The translations under genes were made by a program, and so were the position numbers. Positions 17,064 through 24,937 of a stretch of 64,000 nucleotides of DNA are shown in pieces; within the stretch, counting starts at the first letter, position 1, and each line of letters starts with the position of its first letter. The notes beneath the pieces are model-generated. The model was not told where the DNA came from and did not search any database. It saw only the letters and a list, made by a program, of their open reading frames with translations. Source of the DNA: Porphyrobacter sp. (lineage in GTDB: Bacteria; Pseudomonadota; Alphaproteobacteria; Sphingomonadales; Sphingomonadaceae); the NCBI GenBank assembly GCA_016125555.1, contig WGLN01000009.1, positions 83,438 to 147,437 of the forward strand, given 5' to 3'.

Positions 17064-17270
17064 ATGTCGGGCTTGAGCGAGGAACCTGAATTGTCCGGAA
17101 AGACCGTAAGCCGCGCGGGGGGTGTCGAGGCGCAGGAGCACCGCCTTGCCGAGGCGCCCGCCGTCCGCAGCCAGAAGAAGTTCCCGCGCCCGGTACGACT
17201 GGCGATCTGGTTCGGCGCGCCCGCTGTCCTATGGGGCGGGGTCTACCTGATCTGGCGCGGTCTCAACTGA
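17064..17270 (+). CDS. Small single-span membrane protein
   Basis: 68 residues from ATG 17064. A charged N-terminal half (about 40 residues) is followed by KKFPRPVRLAIWFGAPAVLW, a basic flank and one membrane helix (about 46-65), ending WRGLN. No family recognised. It reads divergently from the initiating sugar transferase. Its last 42 bases overlap the end of the convergent Rap1a-like gene. The composition and clean transmembrane design argue it is real, but the evidence is limited. Confidence 0.55.
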   Translation: MSGLSEEPELSGKTVSRAGGVEAQEHRLAEAPAVRSQKKFPRPVRLAIWFGAPAVLWGGVYLIWRGLN

Positions 17271-17690
17271 GCCGCGGCCCGGCAGGTCCGGCGCGGTGTC
17301 GGGCGTGGAGGCAGGGCAGGGGAAGCGCTCCTGAAGGCCGGAGACGATCACCGAGGCGGCCTGCGCCTCGGTAAGGGTCGGGTTGGCGATCAGATATTCC
17401 TCGAAGATGTCGGCGAGCCGGCCGAGCGTGAGTTTGCCCGGCAGGCACGGGTCACCCTCACCCAGCCACACGTGATAGGCGCGCGCCGCATCGGCGACCG
17501 CCGCGAGATAGGCGAAGCAATAGCTGCGCGAATAGCTCGAGTTCTCGCGGCACTTGCGCAGCAGGTCCCCGGCGGACTGGAAGCCGGTCACCGCGTCCTC
17601 CGTGGAAGCCTGCGCGGCGAGGGCGGAGCCGGGCGGCACAAGCGCGGCCGCCAGCGCCAGAGACGCAGCGATCGAGGCCCGCAGGTTCAC
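17229..17690 (-). CDS. Rap1a/Tai-like small secreted protein
   Basis: 153 residues with a signal peptide (RASIAASLALAAALVPPGS). The mature part has a Rap1a-type pattern: TGFQSAGDLLRKCRE, then YCFAYLAAVADA, and paired Cys residues. The family includes immunity proteins of type VI amidase effectors, but many members are unrelated to secretion systems. Its GTG overlaps the stop of the SleB-like hydrolase by 4 bases, so an inhibitor or partner role for that hydrolase is possible; this is inference. Confidence 0.72.
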   Translation of the reverse strand: MNLRASIAASLALAAALVPPGSALAAQASTEDAVTGFQSAGDLLRKCRENSSYSRSYCFAYLAAVADAARAYHVWLGEGDPCLPGKLTLGRLADIFEEYLIANPTLTEAQAASVIVSGLQERFPCPASTPDTAPDLPGRGSVETAPDQVDPAP

Positions 17691-18592
17691 TCGCCCCGCG
17701 CTCCTGTCTCGGCGAGCTGCAGCGGCCGCGCGCGGAAGGGCTTGCGCGGCGCGCTCGGCGGCGGCGCGGCGGCGGCGTCGTCGGGCGAGGGCAGGGCGGA
17801 CCCCGTTCCGGCGGGCGCGTCCCCGTCTCCCGTCGCCTGCGAGGATGCCGGAGGGACATAGGCGCCGATGTCCGGTTCGTGCCCGGAATAGCGGGCGGTG
17901 AAGGCCGCCGGGCGCCCCGCATTGCCGCGCCAGCGATAGAACAGGTGCCGCCCGATCTGGCCCGAGGGGTCGAGCCGCGCGCTCCAGTCCGGGGCGACGT
18001 AATCGGCGTGGTAATGGGTCGAAAGCCCCACCTCCTTGGCGACCGAACCGCCCAGCGCGGCTTTCGCGACCCGGCGCGCCCGCTCCCACAGCGCAGGCAC
18101 CGGCCGGCGCGCGCGCGAGCCGTCGCAGGTGAAGCTGAACTGGCAGCCGGTGGGCAGGTTCTGCCCCTCGAAGACAACGCCGCAGACATTGTCGGGGTAG
18201 GCGGGGTGGCGCACCCGGTTGAGCACCACCTGGGCGATCGCCCGCTGACCTTCCTCGGGCTCGAGCGCACCCTCGTAATAGATCGCCTGCGTCAGGCAGT
18301 CCTCGGCGCGCGCGGCGCTGGCGGCATCGCCGTAATGCGCGGCGAAGGGCCGGGCGCTCGCCAGGGCGACCGGCGCGGCGGGCGTGAGATCGCGCGTCGC
18401 TCGCGCGGGCGCGGCGTGAGCGTCCGGGCGCGGCCCCGGGGCTGCATCGAAACCGGCCGGGCTGCCCACCTGCGCAGGCACCAGGAACACCGCAAGCGCC
18501 GTCAGCGCCGCCCCTCCCTGCGCAAGGCGCAGCGGCCACCGCCGCGGCGAACGCGGGGCGCGAAAGGGAAACGAAGTCGGCGCTGATGCCAT
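17687..18592 (-). CDS. SleB-type cell-wall hydrolase
   Basis: 301 residues from ATG 18592. An N-terminal membrane anchor (about residues 24-38, QGGAALTALAVFLVP) is followed by the Hydrolase_2 (SleB/CwlJ) domain: EDCLTQAIYYEGALEPEEGQ with catalytic Glu, QVVLNRVRHPAYP, CQFSFTCDG, and HYHADYVAPDW. It should cleave peptidoglycan as a lytic transglycosylase. The last 70 residues are Pro/Ala-rich and probably disordered. Coupled to the Rap1a-like gene. Confidence 0.87.
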   Translation of the reverse strand: MASAPTSFPFRAPRSPRRWPLRLAQGGAALTALAVFLVPAQVGSPAGFDAAPGPRPDAHAAPARATRDLTPAAPVALASARPFAAHYGDAASAARAEDCLTQAIYYEGALEPEEGQRAIAQVVLNRVRHPAYPDNVCGVVFEGQNLPTGCQFSFTCDGSRARRPVPALWERARRVAKAALGGSVAKEVGLSTHYHADYVAPDWSARLDPSGQIGRHLFYRWRGNAGRPAAFTARYSGHEPDIGAYVPPASSQATGDGDAPAGTGSALPSPDDAAAAPPPSAPRKPFRARPLQLAETGARGE

Positions 18593-18699
18593 GCTGGCGG
18601 GTGCTGCTCCTTTCCGAGGGGTGTGAGGGCGCGAGGGCGCCTCCTGCCGCGTTTCGTCGGCGACAGCCTTAATGTGGGTTGGAGTTGCGCGGGGATGCC

Positions 18700-20565
18700 T
18701 CAGGCGCGCGACGCGACGATCCGGCGGGCGAGTCGCGGCAGGAACATGGTCAGCACCCAGCGATAGGCGAAAGGACGGCGCGCCCCGCGGCGCAGCGCGC
18801 GCACCGCCGCACCGGCGGCGGCGGCGGGGGAGCCGCCGGCGAGATAGAGCTCGCGCTCGGCGCAGGCGATGAAGAACATGTGCAGCGCCCCCGCCCGGCG
18901 CATGTCCTCGCCATAGCGTTCGAGCAGGATGCGGCGCGAGACCCGGTTGGCGCGGGCATTGCGCGAGACGCGCGCCGCACCCGCCGCCGCATCGCCGCCA
19001 TCGTGATAGCGGGCGCCGGGTTCGCTCACGCAATCCGCCATGAAGAAGCGTGCCACCCGCAGCACGAGGTCGTAATCCTCGTTGGCGGGCAGGGCCGGGT
19101 CGAACCCGCCGACCATCTCCAGTGCGCTGCGGCGGAACATCGCGGTCGATCCGCAGCCGGTGACGACGTTGCGCTGCAGGAGGTCCCGGTAGATCCAGCC
19201 GCGATGGCGCGCCGCATGGGCCGTGACCGATCCCTGCGGCCCGACCTGCTCGAACCCGGTGTAGACGAGGCCGAGCGCACGCGGACCGCGGCGGAACAGC
19301 GCGACCTGCGCGGCGAGCTTGCCGGGCAGCCACTCGTCGTCGGAATCGAGGAAGGCGATGAGCGCCCCGCGCGCTTCGGCGACGCCGCGATTGCGGGCCG
19401 CTGCGACACCCGCGTTGCCCTGGATGACCAGCCGCACGCGCGCATCGCCGATCGCCTCGACCGCGGCGGCGGTGCGATCGGTCGAGCCGTCGTCGACCAC
19501 GATCACCTCGAGCGGTGCGTAATCCTGCGCGAGCACGCTCGCCACCGCGCGGCGGATGGTGGCGGCGCGGTTGTAGGCGGGGATGACCACGCTGACGAGC
19601 GGGGCGTCCCCGTCCGCGTCCGCGTCAAGGCCATGCATGGCAGGCGCTTCCCGCCGCGCATCGGGGACGGGGCCGGGGGGAGCGGAGCCGGTCGGCAATC
19701 GGGCGCGGCCGCGCGGCAGGGGCGGGATGTCGCCCAGCCGGGCGGCGAGTTCTGCGCCTTCCTCCCGCAGGGCGCGCGCATCGGCAGGCACATCCGCGCA
19801 AATCCGCTCGATTGCGACACCCAGCGGCGCGCGATAGGCGGAGAGGCATCCGCCCTTCTCGAGCAGCGCGATCACCCTGCGGGTCACTTCGAGCCGGGCG
19901 GCGATGCCTCTCGCGGCGCGCGCGGTCGAGGACAGCGAGCCGCCCTCGGGAAGGCGGCGGTAGAAGGCGGCGCCGCCAGCGGTGCGCGTCAGCCGGTTGC
20001 CGCGCGCCAGTCCGCGCATCATCACGTCGCCGTCCTGATTGACCGCGAGGTCCGGGTCCCAGCCGCCGCTGCGCTCATAGGCGGCGCGGCTCCACAACAC
20101 CGAGCAAGGCGGGTGGTACCAGCCGGTCAGCCACGCCGAGAGATCGTCCTGCCCTTCCCGGCGCGGCGCGCAGGAAGGCGGCGCCCAGTGCCATGCGCCG
20201 CCCTCGCCCTGTTCGTAGCGATACCACGGCGCGCAGGCGATATCGCCGTCTCCCGCCTCGAGCGCAGCGACCAGCACGCCCAGCGTCTCGGGCGCGAGGA
20301 GGTCGTCGGCATCGAAGAACATCAGTGCATCGCCCGAAGCCTCGGCAAGGCCGGCCAGCCGCGCGCGGCTCGCGCCGCGTTCGGGCACGTCGACGAGACG
20401 CACCGGGTTGCCGAAGCTCTGCGCAATCGCCCGGCTCGCGTCGGCCGATCCGTTGTCGGCGACAATGATCTCGTGCGGCGGGCGGGTCTGGTTCAGCAGC
20501 GAGCGGATCGCATCGCCGAGATAGCGCTCGGCATCGAGGCAGGGGATGACGACCGAAACCTTCAC
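18700..20565 (-). CDS. Tandem GT2-GT2 glycosyltransferase
   Basis: 621 residues containing two complete GT-A glycosyltransferase domains. Domain 1 (1 to about 290): VSVVIPCLDAERYLGDAI, ADNGSAD and the metal-binding FFDADD. Domain 2 (from about 330): VSVVIPAYNRAATIRRAV, VVDDGSTD and FLDSDD. A Pro/Arg-rich linker joins them. GTG start overlaps the GT61 gene by 4 bases. Each domain should add one sugar to the growing lipid-linked repeat; donors are unknown. The frame is continuous, so this looks like a true fusion. Confidence 0.9.
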   Translation of the reverse strand: MKVSVVIPCLDAERYLGDAIRSLLNQTRPPHEIIVADNGSADASRAIAQSFGNPVRLVDVPERGASRARLAGLAEASGDALMFFDADDLLAPETLGVLVAALEAGDGDIACAPWYRYEQGEGGAWHWAPPSCAPRREGQDDLSAWLTGWYHPPCSVLWSRAAYERSGGWDPDLAVNQDGDVMMRGLARGNRLTRTAGGAAFYRRLPEGGSLSSTARAARGIAARLEVTRRVIALLEKGGCLSAYRAPLGVAIERICADVPADARALREEGAELAARLGDIPPLPRGRARLPTGSAPPGPVPDARREAPAMHGLDADADGDAPLVSVVIPAYNRAATIRRAVASVLAQDYAPLEVIVVDDGSTDRTAAAVEAIGDARVRLVIQGNAGVAAARNRGVAEARGALIAFLDSDDEWLPGKLAAQVALFRRGPRALGLVYTGFEQVGPQGSVTAHAARHRGWIYRDLLQRNVVTGCGSTAMFRRSALEMVGGFDPALPANEDYDLVLRVARFFMADCVSEPGARYHDGGDAAAGAARVSRNARANRVSRRILLERYGEDMRRAGALHMFFIACAERELYLAGGSPAAAAGAAVRALRRGARRPFAYRWVLTMFLPRLARRIVASRA

Positions 20566-21749
20566 CCGATGCGCTCCAGCACCTCCTCGACCCCCGCGAC
20601 ATCGACGGTGAGGTCGCGGTCGAGCGGGTGGGGGGCCTCGCCGGCTTCCTCGTGGAGCAGCCAGTAATGCAGCCCCAGACCGCTCGCGAGATTGTAGAAA
20701 TTGGGGTTGGGAAAGCCGGGGTCGGCCATTTCCACCACGTGCCCGCCCTCGGGGCAGAACAGCATGTTGGTGAGCCCCGCGCCGTGCGGGGCGAGCAGCA
20801 CGCGGGTCTGCTGCATCAGCGCGACCTGATCGGGGAAGGGCAGGTCCTCCATGCACACCTTCTCGAACCCGCGCTCGTCGAGCATCGCCCACAGCGCCGC
20901 CTCGTTGGTGATGCGCCGGCCGCGCGACTTGGCGCGGCTGATGAACACGCGCCGGGTCGCCGGGATGTCCGCGCGCGCAGGATCGGCAAAGGCGCGGCGC
21001 ACCGCCCGCATGTGCGCCGGGTCGAAGCGATCCGTGCCGACCAGCGTCAGTTCCTCCACCATGATCGGCCGCGCCGGATCGAAGCGGCGAAAGGATTCGG
21101 GATCGATCCCGAGCATCCGCATGCTCGCGTCCATCACCGGAGTGCGCCGCTGCGGCATCAGCACCTCGCCGAGCAGCCCGCGCTCCTTGAGCAGCAGCAG
21201 CTTGGGCAGGTGCGCGGTCAGCCAGTGCGAATGGTTGTGATAGGCCCGCTCGAGGATCCAGGTGGCGCGGGCAAAGTGCTGCACTTCGCGCGCCCCCTTC
21301 GCGAGCATCGCGGCGTGGGGCGCGTGGCCGGGCCGGTAGGAGGTCTCGCGGCATTCGAGCGACGTGCCCTCGCGGGTCAGGATCGCCGGGAAGAAATCGC
21401 CCTTCGGGGTGTGGAAGAACACGAGGCCCGCATCCGCGATCCTCGCCAGCCAGGTCTCGCCCACCACCAGGTCGGGCACGTCGCGCATCGCATAGCCCCA
21501 CAGCGCCCCGTCATCGGCGAGTTCGGAGCGGCTCTCGGCATTGCACGGCAGCGGGGCCGCGCCGCGGCGGCGCGGGTGGAGCACGGTCTTGGCGGGCTTC
21601 TGCCCGGTGCGCGCGAGATAGGTGTCGAGCGGGTCGCGCGCGTGCCAGCGCCAGCCCATCATCGCAGGTGGGACGCCGCGTTCGGCGGCGCGCTCGGGCA
21701 TCCGCTTGAGGTGCCAGAGCACGGAATAGGGCAGGTCGGTCAGTTGCAC
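20562..21749 (-). CDS. GT61-family glycosyltransferase
   Basis: 395 residues from a GTG preceded by GAGGAAGGA. The DUF563/GT61 signature APHGAGLTNMLFCPEGGHVV is near residue 335, with RVFISRAKSRGRR before it, as in bacterial capsule xylosyl-type transferases. It lies between the ABC flippase (31 bases away) and the tandem GT2 gene (4-base overlap), so it probably adds a branch or backbone sugar to the same polysaccharide. Confidence 0.85.
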   Translation of the reverse strand: MQLTDLPYSVLWHLKRMPERAAERGVPPAMMGWRWHARDPLDTYLARTGQKPAKTVLHPRRRGAAPLPCNAESRSELADDGALWGYAMRDVPDLVVGETWLARIADAGLVFFHTPKGDFFPAILTREGTSLECRETSYRPGHAPHAAMLAKGAREVQHFARATWILERAYHNHSHWLTAHLPKLLLLKERGLLGEVLMPQRRTPVMDASMRMLGIDPESFRRFDPARPIMVEELTLVGTDRFDPAHMRAVRRAFADPARADIPATRRVFISRAKSRGRRITNEAALWAMLDERGFEKVCMEDLPFPDQVALMQQTRVLLAPHGAGLTNMLFCPEGGHVVEMADPGFPNPNFYNLASGLGLHYWLLHEEAGEAPHPLDRDLTVDVAGVEEVLERIG

Positions 21750-21780
21750 GGGCTGGTCCTTCCTCGCGCGCGGGGCCGGC

Positions 21781-23625
21781 TCACGCGGCCATCTCGCGGA
21801 ACTCGGCGTGGCCACGCTTCAGGCTCTCGTAGTCGCCCGCGGCCTCGACCCGTCCGTCCTTGAGATAATAGAGCGTCTCGCAGCCCTGCACGGTGGACAG
21901 ACGGTGTGCGATCATCACCACGGTGCGCTGCCCGCGCATCCCCTCGACCGCTTCGATCACCGCGCGTTCGGTGGTGTTGTCGAGCGCCGAGGTGGCCTCG
22001 TCGAGGATCAGGATCGCCGGATCGTGGTAGAGCGCGCGGGCGATGCCGATGCGCTGGCGCTCGCCGCCGGAAATGCGCGCGCCGCTCTCGCCGACCTTGG
22101 TCTGGAGCCCTTCGGGTTGCCGCTCGATGAAGCGGCCGAGCTGGGCGAGGCGGATCGCGGTGGCGAGCGCCTCCTCGTCCACCTCGTCGTCCTCGATGCC
22201 GAGCGCGATGTTGCTGCGGATGGTGTCGTCGAGCAGATAAATCGACTGCGGCACATAGCCGACCTGGGTGCGCCAGCGCCGCAGTTCGCGCGGATCGAGG
22301 CGGTGGCCGTCGACCACCAGCCCGCCGCGCTCGGGGGAGAGCAGGCCGAGCAGCACGTCCACCACGGTCGACTTGCCCGCCCCGGTGGTGCCGACAAGGC
22401 CAACGGCGGTGCCCACGGGGATCGCAATGTCGATGTCCTTGAGCGCGTGGGTCGAAGCGCCGTCATAGCGGTGCCACACCCCCTCGAGCCCGATCTGCCG
22501 CTGCGGGCGGATCGCTTCGCCGGGCGCGCCCGCCGCGCCGCCAGGCGGCTCCGCATCGCCGAGCAGCGTCAGGTCGCGGAAGATCGGTTCGACCGAGACG
22601 AGGCTGTAGCGCAGGTCCGCGAACTGGTTCATCGCCGCGCTCGATGCCTCGCGCAGGCGCACCAGCCCGACCACGAACAGCGAGAGCGTGACGAGGATGC
22701 TGTCGGTGGAGCGGCCCTGCAGCACCAGTCCGCAGGCGAGCACGAGCAGCCCGGTCATCGCCACCATCTCGCTCGCCGGGGGAATGACGCGGGTGATGAA
22801 CATCTTGAAGCGGTTGACGCGGGTGATCTTGGCGACCGCATCCAGCACCTTGGCGCTGAAGAACTCCTCGCGTCCGAGCGTGCGGATCTCCTTGATCCCG
22901 CCGAAGGCCTGGTAGAGGCTCTGGTTCAGGATCTTGCGGTTTTCCTGCTGGATGAGCCCGTAGCGCCGCAGCCTTGCGCTGACCCCGCGCACCGCCACCA
23001 CTGCAAGTGCGCCCAGGAACGCGATCCAGGCAAGGGTGATGACCGGCTCGACTGTCAGCAGGAAGCCGAGCACCGCGACGAGGATCACCAGCCGCGTGCA
23101 CAGCTCGAGAATCGTGCTGATCACGCTGTAGCATACCGTGATCACCTCGCCGTCGACGTTGCGCAGCAGTTCGGAGCGGTTGCGTTCGAGGAAGAAGGCA
23201 TAGGGCGCGTTCATGTAGGCGCGCATCAGCCGCCCGGCGATCGACAGCCGCCGGTTGGTGACGTAGCGCAGCTGCGCCCAGTAGTTGAAGGCGAGGAAGC
23301 CGTTCTTGAGGGCGAAGATGCCGAGCAACGCGCCCGCGCCCCACAGCACCAGCTCGCGGCTGGTGAGATCCTGTGTGAGCGCGCTGAGCGGCCCGCCGAT
23401 CAGCGGCAGCCCGCCGATCGCGTCCCGCGCAACCACCGCGCTGACGAAGGCGGGCACCGCGGCCAGCCCGGCGATTTCCAGCGCGGCGCCGAACAGCATC
23501 ATCACGAACAGGATGAGCGCGTTGGCGCGGTCGCGCCGCGAGAGCAGCGCGAGCAGCTTGCGCAGCGAATCGAAGACCGGAACCGATCCCTTCGCCGACG
23601 CGCGCTTCGGGTCGATGCGGCTCAT
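21781..23625 (-). CDS. ABC exporter, PglK-like lipid-linked oligosaccharide flippase
   Basis: 614 residues: an N-terminal six-helix exporter domain (about 25-330) and a nucleotide-binding domain with Walker A GTTGAGKST, signature SGGERQRIGIARAL, Walker B ILILDEATSALD and the switch His in MIAHRLSTV. The pattern FIERQPEGLQTKVGESG resembles PglK/MsbA-type half transporters. Placed among glycosyltransferases, it most likely flips the undecaprenyl-linked repeat across the inner membrane; no Wzx homologue is seen in the window. Coupled by ATGA to the upstream GT4 gene. Confidence 0.87.
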   Translation of the reverse strand: MSRIDPKRASAKGSVPVFDSLRKLLALLSRRDRANALILFVMMLFGAALEIAGLAAVPAFVSAVVARDAIGGLPLIGGPLSALTQDLTSRELVLWGAGALLGIFALKNGFLAFNYWAQLRYVTNRRLSIAGRLMRAYMNAPYAFFLERNRSELLRNVDGEVITVCYSVISTILELCTRLVILVAVLGFLLTVEPVITLAWIAFLGALAVVAVRGVSARLRRYGLIQQENRKILNQSLYQAFGGIKEIRTLGREEFFSAKVLDAVAKITRVNRFKMFITRVIPPASEMVAMTGLLVLACGLVLQGRSTDSILVTLSLFVVGLVRLREASSAAMNQFADLRYSLVSVEPIFRDLTLLGDAEPPGGAAGAPGEAIRPQRQIGLEGVWHRYDGASTHALKDIDIAIPVGTAVGLVGTTGAGKSTVVDVLLGLLSPERGGLVVDGHRLDPRELRRWRTQVGYVPQSIYLLDDTIRSNIALGIEDDEVDEEALATAIRLAQLGRFIERQPEGLQTKVGESGARISGGERQRIGIARALYHDPAILILDEATSALDNTTERAVIEAVEGMRGQRTVVMIAHRLSTVQGCETLYYLKDGRVEAAGDYESLKRGHAEFREMAA

Positions 23626-24806
23626 GCAGGCGAGGCGAGCCCGGCGCGCGAACGCGTCATGGCGGCGGCGGCTTCGGCGAGGCTGGGATAATCGGGCAGG
23701 CGGCCGCGCAAGGCGTCGTCCCACAGGTCGGTGAGCAGGTGCTTGTGGCGCTCGATGTCGGATTTCCTTGCCTGTTCGAAGCCGCGCTCGCGCATCTCCT
23801 CGGGCACCGGGCCGGAAACGATGGCGGGCAGCTCGTCGATCGAATCGTAGAGCACGCCCGCGCCCTCGCCGACATATTCGGCAAGGTCGGGGCGCAGATT
23901 GGGCATGCACACGCCGACGCCCGCGGCCTGCGCCTCGGCGATCGCCATCGGCCAGCCGACGGTCGGGATGTCGAAATCGCCGGTGTAGACCAGCCAGCGG
24001 TGCTTCTTGTACTCGGCGGGCATGCCCTCGGGCTGGACCGGATCGACGAAGTTGACGCCCGCGCCCATCTGCGCGTCCTGCTCCTTGAGCCAGTCGATCT
24101 TGTAGCCCATCGCGTAGAGATTGAAGTCGCGGTCGGGCACCATCTTCGCCAGCCTCAGGAAGTCGGGCATCGCCTTCTTGCCGGTCGCCACCCCGGTGTT
24201 CATCACTGCATCGCCGTTCGGGCTGCGATCGTGGAAATGCGCGAAGCGCACGACGGGGTAGCAGTCGATCAGCTTTGTCTCGCTCACCCCGGCCCGGGCG
24301 AGCCACGCGCGCGCGCAGGGGAAGCCGAGCACGCCGAGGCACAGGTCGCCGTCCATCGCGCGCATGCCCTCGATGAACCACGGCGTGCGCTCGAGCGGGG
24401 GCTGGCGCCGGAGCATCTGCTTGATGCGGCCCTTCAGGCTCTTCTTGCGCAGCGCGATGGTATCGAAGGAATGGGTGCGCACGGTGAAGGGGACGCCGGT
24501 GATCTCGGCCAGCTTGCCGATGAAGCGCAGTTCGGTGAGGTAGTGCGTGTGGAGAACGTCGGGCTGGAACGCGCGCACCTGCTCGACGAACTCGTCCATC
24601 TCCCCGGCGAATTCATGGGGCAGGTGGTTGTCGTAGGGAATGTCCGGACCCTTGCGGGTGACGATGCGGATCTCGTAATCCTGCGCCAGCGCCTCGATCT
24701 CGTTCTTGATGTATGTCTGGCTGATCTGCGGATATTCCTTGAGCAGGAACATCACCCGCGGGCGATTGGTCTGGCGCGGCTGGGCGGCGCTGTGCATCGT
24801 CTTCAT
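23622..24806 (-). CDS. GT4-family glycosyltransferase
   Basis: 394 residues from ATG 24806, with GGAG six bases upstream. The GT-B fold pattern is clear: VMFLLKEYPQISQTYIKNE at the N-terminus, VLHTHYLTELRFIG, and the C-terminal donor-binding stretch with MAIAEAQAAGVGVCMP, where the family Glu residues hold the nucleotide sugar. Part of the minus-strand glycosyltransferase run; 131 bases separate it from the GT2-GT4 gene, so a local promoter is possible. Confidence 0.87.
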   Translation of the reverse strand: MKTMHSAAQPRQTNRPRVMFLLKEYPQISQTYIKNEIEALAQDYEIRIVTRKGPDIPYDNHLPHEFAGEMDEFVEQVRAFQPDVLHTHYLTELRFIGKLAEITGVPFTVRTHSFDTIALRKKSLKGRIKQMLRRQPPLERTPWFIEGMRAMDGDLCLGVLGFPCARAWLARAGVSETKLIDCYPVVRFAHFHDRSPNGDAVMNTGVATGKKAMPDFLRLAKMVPDRDFNLYAMGYKIDWLKEQDAQMGAGVNFVDPVQPEGMPAEYKKHRWLVYTGDFDIPTVGWPMAIAEAQAAGVGVCMPNLRPDLAEYVGEGAGVLYDSIDELPAIVSGPVPEEMRERGFEQARKSDIERHKHLLTDLWDDALRGRLPDYPSLAEAAAAMTRSRAGLASPA

Positions 24807-24937
24807 GCTGTCTCCATTCGGCTGGATCCGACGGTCAGGCGGTCCCGCGGGCCGGACCCGCGGGAAGATTTGCTGCAGTGCGAAAGACCCTTTTTTCGCG
24901 AGAGACGCTTTTTGCCCGATCCGGGCCACAACCTGGG

